A program made the position numbers and the translations under genes. From NCBI RefSeq assembly GCF_001886715.1, contig NZ_CP018082.1, forward strand, positions 6,758,001-6,822,000: a DNA stretch of 64,000 nt, written 5' to 3'. Under the pieces are notes generated by a model. The model saw only the letters and a program-made list of their open reading frames with translations. It did not search any database and was not told the origin of the DNA. This DNA comes from Nocardia mangyaensis. GTDB taxonomy: Bacteria > Actinomycetota > Actinomycetes > Mycobacteriales > Mycobacteriaceae. Positions 1 through 8,738 of the stretch are shown piece by piece. Each line of letters starts with the position of its first letter. The stretch's first letter is position 1.

Positions 1-1389
1 CACCCCGTCGAGCGCGATCTCGACGACCAGTTCGGGGCGCAGGTAGACCGTCTGATCGTCGCGGTGGGCCTCGTGGCGCACAAACTCCTCGGTCTGCCAG
101 CGGAGCAGTTCGTCGGTGAGGCCCTTGAACGTCTTGCCGACCATCACCGGCTCGCCGGTGTCCGGATCGCGGGCGGCCAGGTGCAGATTCGACAGGAATC
201 CGGTGCGCCTGCCGTACCCCCATTCCGCACCGATCACCAGCAGGTCGAGGGTGTGCGCCGGTTTGATCTTCTGCCAGGACTTGCCGCGACGGCCCGCCGC
301 GTAGGGCGCGTCGAGCGCCTTGATCATCACGCCCTCGTTGCCGACCGCGAGCGCGTCGTCGTAGTACTCGGTGGCGGCGTCGAGGTCGGGGGCGATGAGC
401 GCGGGAATGCTGTGCGCACCGGCCACCTGCTCGAGCGCGGTGCGGCGCACGCGCAGCGGTTCGTCGAGCAGGTCGACGCCATCGAGGTGCAGGCAGTCGA
501 AGAAATAGGGGTGCAGGAGCAGTTTTTGGGCGTCGGCGACGGTGGCGAAGCGGCTCATCGTCTCCTGGAACGGCCGGGGGCGGCCCGCGTCGGTCAGCGC
601 GAGGGTCTCGCCGTCGAGGACGACGCTGGTGCAGTCCAGTCCGGCGACCAGCTCGACGAGTTCGGGCACCCCCGCGGTGATCTCGCGCAGCGTCCGCGTG
701 AAGACCCACACCTGCTCGCCGCGGCGATGCACCTGGATGCGGGCGCCGTCGAGTTTGTGTTCGACGCTCACCCTCGGTCCGAGCTCGGCCAACGCCTCGT
801 CCAGCGCGCCACCCGGCGAGGCCAGCATGGGCGCGACCGGCCGCCCGACCTCGAGCCGGAACTCCGCCAGCGCCGCCGCTCCACCGGTGAGCGCGGCTTC
901 GGCGGTGGCGGGCAGCCGGCCCGAGAGCATGTGGGCGCGCCGGACCACCTCGACCGGGATGCCGGTGGCGACGGCCAGCGCCTCGACGACCACCGCGGCC
1001 AGCGCGCCCTGGCGCAGTTCACCGGTGAGCAGCCGGATCAGGAACGACTGCTCGTCCTGGGTGGCGGCGGTGAACAGCTCACCCAGCATGTCGCGGCGTC
1101 TGATCGTGGAACCGGTGCCGCTCAGGCCGGTCAGCTGGGTGAAGACCGCGTCCACGGCGTCAACCGTCAGGTTCGCCTGCGCACTCGGCGGCGTCTGCAC
1201 ACCGGCCACCGTGCGCCACCCCGCGCCGATGCGGCCCTGGGTCAGGTCACCGGAGAGCCAGGCGACCACGGTCCCGATCTCGCCCGGACTCGCGGCAGCG
1301 AACAGTTCGGCCAGCGCGGCGATCTTCGCCTTGCGCGACCGGGTCGCCCGCACCGCCGCCGACACCGTGACGACATCGCTGAACAGCAC
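1..1389 (-). CDS. ligB: ATP-dependent DNA ligase LigB (3' end outside window)
   Basis: Seals nicks in duplex DNA through an AMP-lysine intermediate. 463 codons are visible, reading from a GTG at 1389 towards base 1; the last ~50 residues lie outside. The N-terminal ~190 residues are the helical DNA-binding domain of this family. The adenylation motif EHKLDGAR follows, with catalytic Lys at about residue 212. Motif IIIa/IV (VGNEGVMIKA) and motif V (KSWQKIKP) come next, and the visible end is already in the OB-fold domain (MVGKTFKGLTDELL). The order and length match mycobacterial LigB (Rv3062, from memory). The start is chosen because MLFSDV matches the family N-terminus; the ribosome site is weak (GAG directly before GTG). 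A non-essential accessory ligase beside NAD-dependent LigA. Confidence 0.93.
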   Translation of the reverse strand, partial: MLFSDVVTVSAAVRATRSRKAKIAALAELFAAASPGEIGTVVAWLSGDLTQGRIGAGWRTVAGVQTPPSAQANLTVDAVDAVFTQLTGLSGTGSTIRRRDMLGELFTAATQDEQSFLIRLLTGELRQGALAAVVVEALAVATGIPVEVVRRAHMLSGRLPATAEAALTGGAAALAEFRLEVGRPVAPMLASPGGALDEALAELGPRVSVEHKLDGARIQVHRRGEQVWVFTRTLREITAGVPELVELVAGLDCTSVVLDGETLALTDAGRPRPFQETMSRFATVADAQKLLLHPYFFDCLHLDGVDLLDEPLRVRRTALEQVAGAHSIPALIAPDLDAATEYYDDALAVGNEGVMIKALDAPYAAGRRGKSWQKIKPAHTLDLLVIGAEWGYGRRTGFLSNLHLAARDPDTGEPVMVGKTFKGLTDELLRWQTEEFVRHEAHRDDQTVYLRPELVVEIALDGV

Positions 1390-1464
1390 CTCACGACGGT
1401 AATACAACCGCCCGCCGCCGTCAGCGGCCACGCCGCGCGGACATTTGCGCAAACGGTCCGGCCG

Positions 1465-1863
1465 TCAGATGATCGGTAGGTGCGGTGGAACCTGAACGGC
1501 GACGGAGATCAGCGAGTGAACCCGGGTGGCGATGATGCTGAGCAGCCCGTGGAACTCCGCGGGCGCGGTCTCGGTGATCGACTGCAGGGATCGCAGATCG
1601 TGGTCGATCTTGGCCAGGACCTCGCTGGTGTCCTCGGGTCCGGCCGCCAGCGCCGTGGCGATCTCCTCCAGCGGTATCCCCTGGGCTTCCAGGCGCTGGA
1701 CGAGATGGACCCGGTCGACGTCGGCCGGGCTGTAGAGGCGGTAGTTCCCCGCACTGCGTTGCGCGGGGACCAACAGACCCAAACTCGTGTAATAGTCGAT
1801 GGTGCGGGCACTGACCTCGGCGCGGGCAGCCAGTTCACCGATCTTGAGCAATGCGTCGGCCAT
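1465..1863 (-). CDS. MerR-family transcriptional regulator
   Basis: 132 aa. The N-terminal winged helix (residues ~6-75) has the MerR signature ARTIDYYTSLGLL and the wing NYRLYSPADVDR. A helical region of about 60 residues follows, with no cysteine pair or obvious ligand domain, so the effector is unknown. The ATG at 1863 has a strong site (GGAAGGAGGG, 5 bases upstream), better than the upstream alternative at 1905. It diverges from the DedA gene, start codons ~106 bases apart, so it may regulate that gene or itself. It ends 75 bases beyond the ligB start, on the same strand. Confidence 0.85.
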   Translation of the reverse strand: MADALLKIGELAARAEVSARTIDYYTSLGLLVPAQRSAGNYRLYSPADVDRVHLVQRLEAQGIPLEEIATALAAGPEDTSEVLAKIDHDLRSLQSITETAPAEFHGLLSIIATRVHSLISVAVQVPPHLPII

Positions 1864-1969
1864 CAGGCCCTCCTTCCGGCGCGCAGGTAAACCATACAGT
1901 GCCACGTGTTACTGTCTGACAAGTCTGCCAGGCAGGCGCCGACCGAACGAACGCGAGGTAGACCAAGAG

Positions 1970-2677
1970 ATGATGACGTACGCCGTGGCGAGCTCTACGA
2001 CGAACCTGGCATTGCTCCCCGGCTTTCTCGATCCGGTGAACCTGCTCAACTCGTTCGGCACCTGGATGCTCGTCGGGCTGCTGCTCGTGGTGTTCATCGA
2101 ATCCGGGCTGCTGTTCCCGCTGCTGCCGGGCGACTCGCTGCTGTTCACCGCCGGTCTGATCGCCGCCTCGAAGTCCACCGAGATCGAGCCCTTCGCCCCG
2201 ATCTGGCTGCTCATGATCCTCATTCCGATCGCTGGCATCGCCGGTGACCAGGTGGGCTATGTGATCGGCGCCCGCGGCGGCACCGCGCTGTTCAAGGAAG
2301 ACTCCAAGTTCTTCAAGAAGAAGTACATCGACGAATCGCACGAGTTCTTCGTCAAGCACGGCCCGATCACCATCGTGCTCGCCCGCTTCGTGCCGATCGT
2401 GCGCACCTTCGCCCCGGTCGTGGCCGGCGCGGCGAACATGAAGTACCGCATCTTCGTGACCTACAACGTCATCGGCGGCATCGCGTGGGGCTCCGGCGTC
2501 ACCTTCCTGGGCTACCTGCTCGGCCAGATCGAGTTCGTGCGCGACAACATCGACTACATCTTCCTGCTGATCGTCGCGGTCTCGGTGCTGCCGATCGTCA
2601 TCGAAGTCGGCAAGCGCGTCTTCGGCAAGAAGCGGACCGAGTCCGCCGATCTCGAAACCGAGCACGTCGGTTCATGA
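1970..2677 (+). CDS. DedA-family membrane protein (SNARE-associated/VTT domain)
   Basis: 235 aa, polytopic. It carries the DedA signatures: an acidic/proline motif in ESGLLFPLLPGDSLLF near the N-terminus and the arginine motif LARFVPIVRTFAPVVAG at residues ~135-152. DedA/VTT proteins act in phospholipid or undecaprenyl-phosphate flipping and membrane homeostasis. Two adjacent ATGs occur (1970, 1973) with GAGG ~12 bases upstream; the first is used. The C-terminal ~15 residues are charged and probably cytoplasmic. It is divergent from the MerR gene and 43 bases ahead of the CNNM-type gene, with which it may be co-transcribed. Confidence 0.88.
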   Translation: MMTYAVASSTTNLALLPGFLDPVNLLNSFGTWMLVGLLLVVFIESGLLFPLLPGDSLLFTAGLIAASKSTEIEPFAPIWLLMILIPIAGIAGDQVGYVIGARGGTALFKEDSKFFKKKYIDESHEFFVKHGPITIVLARFVPIVRTFAPVVAGAANMKYRIFVTYNVIGGIAWGSGVTFLGYLLGQIEFVRDNIDYIFLLIVAVSVLPIVIEVGKRVFGKKRTESADLETEHVGS

Positions 2678-2720
2678 CCGACCCCGCCTCTGACCGACCG
2701 GTCGACCCGGAGGTCCGATC

Positions 2721-4085
2721 GTGCTGACCGTGTTGAGTATCCTGCTCGGCGTTGTCGTCGTCCTGCTCATCACCGCGCTGACCGGCTATTTCGTCGCGCA
2801 GGAATTCGCCTACATGGCCGTGGACCGGTCGCGGCTGGCCGCGGCCGCCGAGGCCGGTGACTCCCGCGCCGGCCGCGCGCTGGCCGTCACCCGGCGCACC
2901 TCGTTCATGCTCTCGGGGGCGCAACTGGGCATCACCGTCACCGGTCTGCTGGTCGGCTATGTCGCCGAGCCGCTGATCGGGCGCGGGCTGGGCGAGCTGC
3001 TGGGCGGTGTCGGTGTGCCGACCGCCGTCGGCGTGGCGGTCGGCACCGTGCTGGCCATCGCGTTCTCCACCCTGGTCCAGATGCTGTTCGGTGAGCTGTT
3101 CCCGAAGAATCTGGCCATCGCCAGGCCCGAGCCGGTGGCCCGGTGGCTGGCGACCTCGACCACGCTGTACCTGAGGCTGTTCGGCTGGCTGATCTGGCTG
3201 TTCGACCAGTCCTCGAACATACTGCTGCGCGCCCTGCGGATCGAGCCGGTGCACGATGTCGAGCACTCGGCCACCCCGCGCGATCTCGAACACATCGTCG
3301 CGGCCTCCCGCGATGCCGGGGAGCTGCCGCGCGAGCTGTCCACCCTGCTCGATCGCATCCTGGACTTCCCGACCAGTACCGCCGAGCACGCCATGATCCC
3401 GCGTGCCAGGGTCGACACCGTCGGCATCGACGACTCCGTCGCCGAGGTGCTGCGCACGATGGGCACCGGCCACACCCGCTACCCCGTGATCGGCGAGACC
3501 ACTGACGACCTGCGCGGCGTCATCGACCTGAACGATCTACTCGGCGGCCCGCCCACCGGCACTGTCGCCACCCGACTGCGGCCCGCGGTCATGGTGCCGG
3601 GTTCACTGCCGCTGCCCCAGGTCGTCGCCCAGCTCGACGCCGTGCGCGACGAGATGGCGCTGGTGGTGGACGAGTACGGCGGTTTCGCCGGCATCGTCAC
3701 CATCGAGGACATCGCCGAGGAACTGGTCGGCGAGATCGACGACGAGCACGACCTGGCCTCGGACGCGCAGATCGTCGCCGAGGAGGACGGCTGGCTGGTG
3801 CCGGGCGATCTGCGGATCGACGAGGCCGAGCGTCTGCTCGACGTGCGACTGCCGTCCGGCGACTACGACACCGTGGCCGGACTCGTGATCGACACCTTCG
3901 CCGGGCTGCCACCGGTGGGCACCGTCGTGGAGATCACCGTGCTGCCCGAGGGCGCCGACTACGCGAGCGCCCACCCACCCACGGACCGGACCGTGGTCGC
4001 CGAGGTCCGCGAGATCGACCATCACGTCCCCGCCACGGTCGCGTTGACCGTCCGCCGCGATCAGGAGCCCGCCGTCGATGAGTAA
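2721..4085 (+). CDS. CNNM/HlyC-CorC-type membrane protein with DUF21, CBS pair and CorC_HlyC domain
   Basis: 454 aa. Residues 1-~190 form the DUF21/CNNM transmembrane domain (three or four helices, GAQLGITVTGLLVGY). Residues ~215-335 are a tandem CBS pair (VDEYGGFAGIVTIEDI), and ~350-435 the C-terminal CorC_HlyC domain. Relatives transport or sense Mg2+/Co2+; the old name hemolysin is misleading. The GTG start at 2721 has GGAGG 7 bases upstream. The stop overlaps the next gene by 8 bases, so the two are translationally coupled. The pair resembles M. tuberculosis Rv1842c/Rv1841c (from memory). Confidence 0.88.
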   Translation: MLTVLSILLGVVVVLLITALTGYFVAQEFAYMAVDRSRLAAAAEAGDSRAGRALAVTRRTSFMLSGAQLGITVTGLLVGYVAEPLIGRGLGELLGGVGVPTAVGVAVGTVLAIAFSTLVQMLFGELFPKNLAIARPEPVARWLATSTTLYLRLFGWLIWLFDQSSNILLRALRIEPVHDVEHSATPRDLEHIVAASRDAGELPRELSTLLDRILDFPTSTAEHAMIPRARVDTVGIDDSVAEVLRTMGTGHTRYPVIGETTDDLRGVIDLNDLLGGPPTGTVATRLRPAVMVPGSLPLPQVVAQLDAVRDEMALVVDEYGGFAGIVTIEDIAEELVGEIDDEHDLASDAQIVAEEDGWLVPGDLRIDEAERLLDVRLPSGDYDTVAGLVIDTFAGLPPVGTVVEITVLPEGADYASAHPPTDRTVVAEVREIDHHVPATVALTVRRDQEPAVDE

Positions 4086-5097
4086 TCCGTGGACTATCAC
4101 GGCCGTCACCATCGCGCTGATCGCGGCCAGTGCCTTCTTCGTCGCGGTGGAGTTCGCCCTCATCGCCGCCCGCAGGCACCGGCTCGAGGACGCCGCGCCG
4201 AACAGTCGCGCCGCCCGCGCGGCCCTGCGCAGCTCGACCGAACTCTCGGTGCTGCTGGCAGGTTCCCAGCTCGGCATCACCGTATGCACCCTCGCCCTCG
4301 GCGCGATCACCAAGCCCGCGGTGCATCACTGGCTCACCCCGCTGATCGAGCAGGTCGGCGCCCCACTGTGGGTCGCCGATGTGGTGGGCTTCGTCCTGGC
4401 GTTGATCGTGGTGACATTCCTGCACCTGGTGGTCGGCGAGATGGCGCCCAAGTCCTGGGCGATCGCGCACCCGGAGAAGTCGGCCACCATGCTCGCGCTG
4501 CCGATGCGCGCGTTCATGTGGCTCACCAGGCCGCTGCTCACCGTGCTGAACCAGCTGGCCAACGCCTGCCTGCGCAAGGTCGGGGTGACTCCGGTCGACG
4601 AGGTCGACGCCGGGCAGAATCCGGCCGCGCTGCGCCACCTGGTCGAACACTCGGCCACCGTCGGCACGCTCGACGAGCGCTACCACGGCAATCTCACCAG
4701 CGCGCTGGAGCTCGAACGCCTCACCCTCGGCGACATCGTGCACCCCGACCCTGATCCCAGCACGGTCGTGCCCGCGGCTGACTCCGACACCATCCAGGAG
4801 ACCTCCCGGGCGAGCGGACACTTGCGTCTGCTGGTCCGCGACGCGGCGGGCATCCACGGCGTCGTGCACGTGCGCGACTCGCTCACCGAGCCGAACGCCA
4901 CCGCACGGGATCTCATGCGTCCCGCGCTGACGCTGTCCACGACCCTGCCGGTCTACGAGGCGCTGGGAATCATGCGGGAGGGCCGCAACCATCTCGCGGT
5001 GATCGCCGCTCCCGAGTCGAGGGAGTTCATCGGGATCGTCACCATCACCGATGTCCTGCATCGACTGCTGCCCGACGCCGCCACGCCCGGCCTGTGA
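4078..5097 (+). CDS. CNNM/HlyC-type membrane protein, short form (DUF21 plus CBS)
   Basis: 339 aa, a paralogue of the preceding protein. It has the DUF21 transmembrane domain (residues ~1-185, again with a GSQLGITVCTLALG helix) and a CBS pair (~205-330), but ends before any CorC_HlyC domain. That shorter form is usual for the second member of this actinobacterial pair and is not a truncation. The ATG at 4078 lies inside the end of the upstream gene (8-base overlap), which implies coupled synthesis and perhaps a heteromeric complex. The transported ion is not deducible from sequence. Confidence 0.86.
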   Translation: MSNPWTITAVTIALIAASAFFVAVEFALIAARRHRLEDAAPNSRAARAALRSSTELSVLLAGSQLGITVCTLALGAITKPAVHHWLTPLIEQVGAPLWVADVVGFVLALIVVTFLHLVVGEMAPKSWAIAHPEKSATMLALPMRAFMWLTRPLLTVLNQLANACLRKVGVTPVDEVDAGQNPAALRHLVEHSATVGTLDERYHGNLTSALELERLTLGDIVHPDPDPSTVVPAADSDTIQETSRASGHLRLLVRDAAGIHGVVHVRDSLTEPNATARDLMRPALTLSTTLPVYEALGIMREGRNHLAVIAAPESREFIGIVTITDVLHRLLPDAATPGL

Positions 5098-5129
5098 TCC
5101 ATCGCTCAGGCAGCGCTGTTAAGAATCCG

Positions 5130-5165
5130 TTGGCAAGGTTGCGAAACCACCCATAAACTGGACAT
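5130..5165 (+). promoter_or_regulatory. Leaderless promoter of ramB
   Basis: A -35 like TTGGCA (5130-5135), an 18-base spacer and a -10 like TAAACT (5154-5159) end six bases before the ATG at 5166, so transcription would start at or next to the start codon. No Shine-Dalgarno is present. TTGGCAA and TTGCGAA lie within the promoter and resemble halves of the RamB site (TTTGCAAA-like), compatible with autoregulation. Confidence 0.5.
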
Positions 5166-6572
5166 ATGGCCAAGACCTATGTCGGTGCGCGGCTGCGTCA
5201 GCTGCGCACCGAACGAGGACTGAGCCAGGTCTCACTAGCCCAGAAACTGGAGATCTCGGCCAGCTACCTCAACCAGATCGAGCACGATGTGCGGCCGCTC
5301 ACCGTGCCGGTACTGACGCGGATCAACGAGGTCTTCGGCGTCGATCCCACCTTCTTCTCCGCCCACGACGACACCCGGCTCATCGCCGAACTGCAGGAAG
5401 TCGTGATGGACGCGGAGCTGGGCATCGAGGCCGACACCAAGGAGATCGCCGACATGGTCTCGGCGCATCCGTCGATGGCGCGCGCGCTGGTGGCCATGCA
5501 CAACCGGTACCGCAACACCAGCGCCCAGCTGGCCGCCGCCACCGAGGACCGGTTCGCCGACGGTTCCGGCAGCGCCGCGATCAGCAAGCCGCACGAGGAA
5601 GTGCGCGACTACTTCTATCAGCGCCAGAACTACATCCACGAACTCGACACCGCCGCCGAGGATCTCACCGCCCGCATCCGGTTCCACGGTGGCGAGGTGA
5701 GCACCGAGATCGGCCGGCTGTTGCGCGCGCACGGCGTGCGGATCAGCGAGCGGATCGACCTCGGCGAGGGCGTGCTGCACACCTTCGATCCCGAGACCAA
5801 GCAGCTTGAGATCTCCCCGCACCTGTCCGGCGGGCAGCGCACCTTCAAGCTGGCCGCCGAGCTCGCTTATCTCGAATGCGGGCCACTGCTGGAAAAGCTG
5901 GTCGACGAAGGCAATTTCGCCTCCGAGGCCTCGCGCAAGCTCGCCATGCTCGGCCTGGCCAACTACTTCGCCGCCGCGACGGTACTGCCCTACACCCACT
6001 TCCACGAGGTGGCCGAAGACTTCCGCTACGACATCGAGCGCCTGTCGGCCTTCTTCTCGCAGAGCTTCGAGACGGTCTGCCACCGCCTCTCCACCCTGCA
6101 GCGCCCGACCCTGCGCGGCGTCCCGTTCTCCTTCGTCCGGGTCGACCGCGCGGGCAACATGTCGAAGCGCCAGTCCGCCACCGGTTTCCACTTCTCCGCC
6201 AGCGGTGGCACCTGCCCGCTGTGGAACGTCTACGAGACCTTCGCCTACCCCGGCAAGATCATGACCCAGATCGCCCAGATGCCCGACGGCCGCAAATACC
6301 TCTGGGTCGCCCGTACCGTCGAACGCCGCGCCACCCGCTACGGCCAACCCTCCAAGACCTTCGCCATCGGGCTGGGCTGCGAACTACGCCACGCGGGTCG
6401 CGTCGTCTACGCCGACGGCATCGACCTCGGCGAAGCCACTGCCACCCCCATCGGCGCGGGCTGCCGAGTCTGCGTCCGCGCCAACTGCCCCCAACGAGCC
6501 TTCCCACCCCTGGGCAAGTCCCTCGACATCAGCGAACACCGCAGCTCCGTGTCGCCCTACCTGATCAAATAG
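5166..6572 (+). CDS. ramB: RamB-type regulator of acetate/glyoxylate metabolism (XRE HTH, IrrE-like and cysteine-rich C-terminus)
   Basis: 468 aa. An N-terminal XRE helix-turn-helix (residues ~8-62, ERGLSQVSLAQKLEISASYL) is followed by a central IrrE/ImmA-like region and the C-terminal domain of short-chain acyl-sensing regulators (MmcR/PrpR/RamB). The end has GAGCRVCVRANCPQR. In PrpR the equivalent cysteines bind a 4Fe-4S cluster (established for PrpR; inferred here). Whole-length similarity to M. tuberculosis Rv0465c RamB is strong from memory. RamB represses isocitrate lyase and related genes. It converges on the acyl-CoA dehydrogenase gene with no base between the two stop codons. Confidence 0.9.
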   Translation: MAKTYVGARLRQLRTERGLSQVSLAQKLEISASYLNQIEHDVRPLTVPVLTRINEVFGVDPTFFSAHDDTRLIAELQEVVMDAELGIEADTKEIADMVSAHPSMARALVAMHNRYRNTSAQLAAATEDRFADGSGSAAISKPHEEVRDYFYQRQNYIHELDTAAEDLTARIRFHGGEVSTEIGRLLRAHGVRISERIDLGEGVLHTFDPETKQLEISPHLSGGQRTFKLAAELAYLECGPLLEKLVDEGNFASEASRKLAMLGLANYFAAATVLPYTHFHEVAEDFRYDIERLSAFFSQSFETVCHRLSTLQRPTLRGVPFSFVRVDRAGNMSKRQSATGFHFSASGGTCPLWNVYETFAYPGKIMTQIAQMPDGRKYLWVARTVERRATRYGQPSKTFAIGLGCELRHAGRVVYADGIDLGEATATPIGAGCRVCVRANCPQRAFPPLGKSLDISEHRSSVSPYLIK

Positions 6573-8402
6573 TCAGAAGGCTTCTTCGGGGATGGTCATG
6601 ATGTCGTTGTCGAGGGTGGCGAGGATGGTCTTGGTCGCGGCGAGTTGGGGCAGGACGTTCTTGGTGAAGAAGGTGGCCGCGGCGATCTTTCCTTCGTAGA
6701 AGGGGCGGTCCTTGGGGGTGGATCCGGCGGTGAGGGCGACGGTGGCGACTTCGGCTTGGGTGAGCAGGCGCCAGGCGATGAGGTAGTCGCCGACGGCCAT
6801 GAGGAAGCGGACCGAACCCAGGCCGACCTTGTAGAGCTCGGTGGGATCGGACTGGCCGGCCATGGCGTAGCCGGTGAGGGTGGCGGCCATGGCGGCGATG
6901 TCGGCCTGGGCGGTGCGCAGCAGGGCGCGTTCGGTGGCGAAGCGGCCGGTGTCGTTGTCCAGGAAGGCGGTGATCTGGGCGTTGACGTGGGCCAGGGCGG
7001 CGCCCTGATCGCGAATGATCTTGCGGAAGAAGAAGTCCTGCGCCTGGATCGCGGTGGTGCCCTCGTAGAGCGAGTCGATCTTGGCGTCGCGGATGTACTG
7101 CTCGATCGGGTAGTCCTGCAGATAGCCGGAGCCGCCGAAGGTTTGCAGTGACTCGGTGAGCAGCTGGTAAGCGCGTTCGGAACCGACGCCCTTGACGATC
7201 GGCAGCAGCAGGTCGTCCACGCGGTGCGCCAGCTCGGGATCGGCACCCGAGACCAGTTGTGCCACATCGTCGTTCTGATGCGCGGCGGTATACAGATACA
7301 CCGCCCGCAGCCCCTCCGCGTACGCCTTCTGCATCGCCAGCGACCGTCGCACGTCCGGGTGATGAGTGATGGTGACGCGCGGCGCCGCCTTGTCGGCCAT
7401 CTGCGTCAGATCAGCGCCCTGCACCCGCGTCTTGGCGTATTCCAGGGCATTCAGATACCCCGTCGACAACGTCCCGGACGACTTCACCCCGACCGTCATC
7501 CGCGCGTTCTCGATCACCTTGAACATCTGCGCGATCCCGTTGTGCACATCACCGACCAGCCACCCCTTGGCCGGAACCGAGGTGCCGCCGAAGGTCACCT
7601 CACAGGTGGGCGAGGACTTGATGCCCATCTTGTGCTCGACCCCGGTCACATACACCCCGTTGCGATCACCGAGTTCCAGTGTCTGCGAATCGAACAGGAA
7701 CTTCGGCACATAGAACAGCGACAACCCCTTGGTTCCAGGACCGCCACCCTCCGGCCGGGCGAGCACCAGGTGGAAGATGTTCTCGGCCGCCTCGCCCACG
7801 TCACCGCCGGAGATGAACCGCTTCACCCCTTCGATGTGCCACGACCCGTCGGGCTGGGGCACAGCCTTGGTCCGGCCCGCGCCCACATCGGACCCGGCAT
7901 CGGGCTCGGTGAGCACCATGGTCCCCTGCCAGCCGCGTTCGAAACCGCCACGCGCCCAGCGTTTCTGCTCGTCGTTGCCCACTTCGTAGAGCACCGAGCC
8001 CATCAGCGGACCCATGTTGAAGAAGCTGGCCGACGGATTGGCGCAGATGATGAGCTCGTTGATCGCCCACATCAGCACATTGGGCGCGGCGGTACCGTCC
8101 ATGCCCTCCGGCATGCCGAGGCGGTACCAGCCCGCCTCGTGCACGGCGGCCACCGTCTTGCGCAGCGGCTCGGGCACGGTGATGTCGAAGGTGGTGGGGT
8201 CATAGACCACCGGATTGCGGTCGGCGTCGGCGAAGGACTCGGCGATCGGCCCCTCGGCCAGCCGCTTCACCTCGTCGAGGATCTGGCGGACCGTCTCGGA
8301 GTCGAGGTCGCCGTAGGCGCCGGTGTCGAGGAGCTTGTCGAGCCCGAGCACCTCGAAGAGATTGAACTCGATGTCGCGCACGTTTGCCTTGTAGTGCCCC
8401 AC
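6573..8402 (-). CDS. fadE5: Acyl-CoA dehydrogenase, FadE5-like
   Basis: 609 aa FAD enzyme catalysing the first step of beta-oxidation. It has the extended N-terminus ([18 protein letters not shown]), the ACAD middle domain ([15 protein letters not shown]), the C-terminal helical domain with catalytic-base motif [10 protein letters not shown], and an additional C-terminal extension of ~130 residues as in M. tuberculosis FadE5 (Rv0244c, 611 aa, from memory). FadE5 has broad chain-length specificity. The GTG at 8402 is preceded by GAGGAGGA at ideal spacing, so the longer open frame to 8546 is not used. It diverges from urtA and meets ramB stop-to-stop. Confidence 0.9.
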   Translation of the reverse strand: MGHYKANVRDIEFNLFEVLGLDKLLDTGAYGDLDSETVRQILDEVKRLAEGPIAESFADADRNPVVYDPTTFDITVPEPLRKTVAAVHEAGWYRLGMPEGMDGTAAPNVLMWAINELIICANPSASFFNMGPLMGSVLYEVGNDEQKRWARGGFERGWQGTMVLTEPDAGSDVGAGRTKAVPQPDGSWHIEGVKRFISGGDVGEAAENIFHLVLARPEGGGPGTKGLSLFYVPKFLFDSQTLELGDRNGVYVTGVEHKMGIKSSPTCEVTFGGTSVPAKGWLVGDVHNGIAQMFKVIENARMTVGVKSSGTLSTGYLNALEYAKTRVQGADLTQMADKAAPRVTITHHPDVRRSLAMQKAYAEGLRAVYLYTAAHQNDDVAQLVSGADPELAHRVDDLLLPIVKGVGSERAYQLLTESLQTFGGSGYLQDYPIEQYIRDAKIDSLYEGTTAIQAQDFFFRKIIRDQGAALAHVNAQITAFLDNDTGRFATERALLRTAQADIAAMAATLTGYAMAGQSDPTELYKVGLGSVRFLMAVGDYLIAWRLLTQAEVATVALTAGSTPKDRPFYEGKIAAATFFTKNVLPQLAATKTILATLDNDIMTIPEEAF

Positions 8403-8546
8403 TGGGGTCCTCCTCGACTGACCTCGCGCGACCCGTCGTCGCGCGTTTGGGCTGTTCGACGTCGTACGAATGGCAAGCGTGCCGCACCGGTCACGGGCTA
8501 CGCAACCGTAGGCACACCGGTGTCCGATTCGGGTTGCGATGAACAA

Positions 8547-8562
8547 TTCACATATCGGAAAC
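8547..8562 (+). promoter_or_regulatory. GlnR-like box upstream of urtA
   Basis: The sequence TTCAC-n6-GAAAC fits the actinobacterial GlnR pattern gTnAC-n6-GnAAC with one mismatch in the first half-site. It lies ~177 bases upstream of the urtA start. Urea transport is a known GlnR target in actinomycetes. Binding is inferred. Confidence 0.45.
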
Positions 8563-8631
8563 AGATGAAACCGGGCCGTGATCGACAGATATTCCGGTGC
8601 AACATGAGCCGCCTACTGTCTCGAATCACGA

Positions 8632-8649
8632 ATACAGCCGCTGTATACA
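8632..8649 (+). promoter_or_regulatory. Overlapping palindromes, candidate operator of the urt GntR regulator
   Basis: ATACAG-CCG-CTGTAT (8632-8646) is a perfect inverted repeat. It overlaps the perfect palindrome TGTATACA (8642-8649), which looks like the GTATAC-centred sites of FadR/FCD-type GntR proteins. A GntR-FCD gene closes the urt operon, which makes it the first candidate ligand. Confidence 0.45.
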
Positions 8650-8738
8650 ACCCGGTGTACATCCAGTCGCCGGGGCGCAGCGGTGTTCGTTGTGGCGCGT
8701 ATGGCGTCACCGTTACACCTGATGAGGAGAACCGCCCC

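Larger units (their letters stand above)
8403..8738. other. Intergenic region (336 bases): divergent promoters of fadE5 and urtABCDE
   Basis: No convincing gene lies here. It holds the fadE5 leader and ribosome site at its left end, a GlnR-like box at 8547-8562, overlapping palindromes at 8632-8649, and the urtA ribosome site GAGGAGA just before 8739. The middle is less GC-rich than its surroundings, as expected of a regulatory region. Confidence 0.7.

Noticed and set aside
64..1479. A 471-codon open frame on the plus strand
   Set aside because: Antisense to ligB, whose minus-strand reading has all ligase motifs.
7224..8738. N-terminal extension of UrtA by ~500 residues
   Set aside because: It reads through fadE5 antisense; the real start at 8739 has a ribosome site and a lipoprotein signal peptide.
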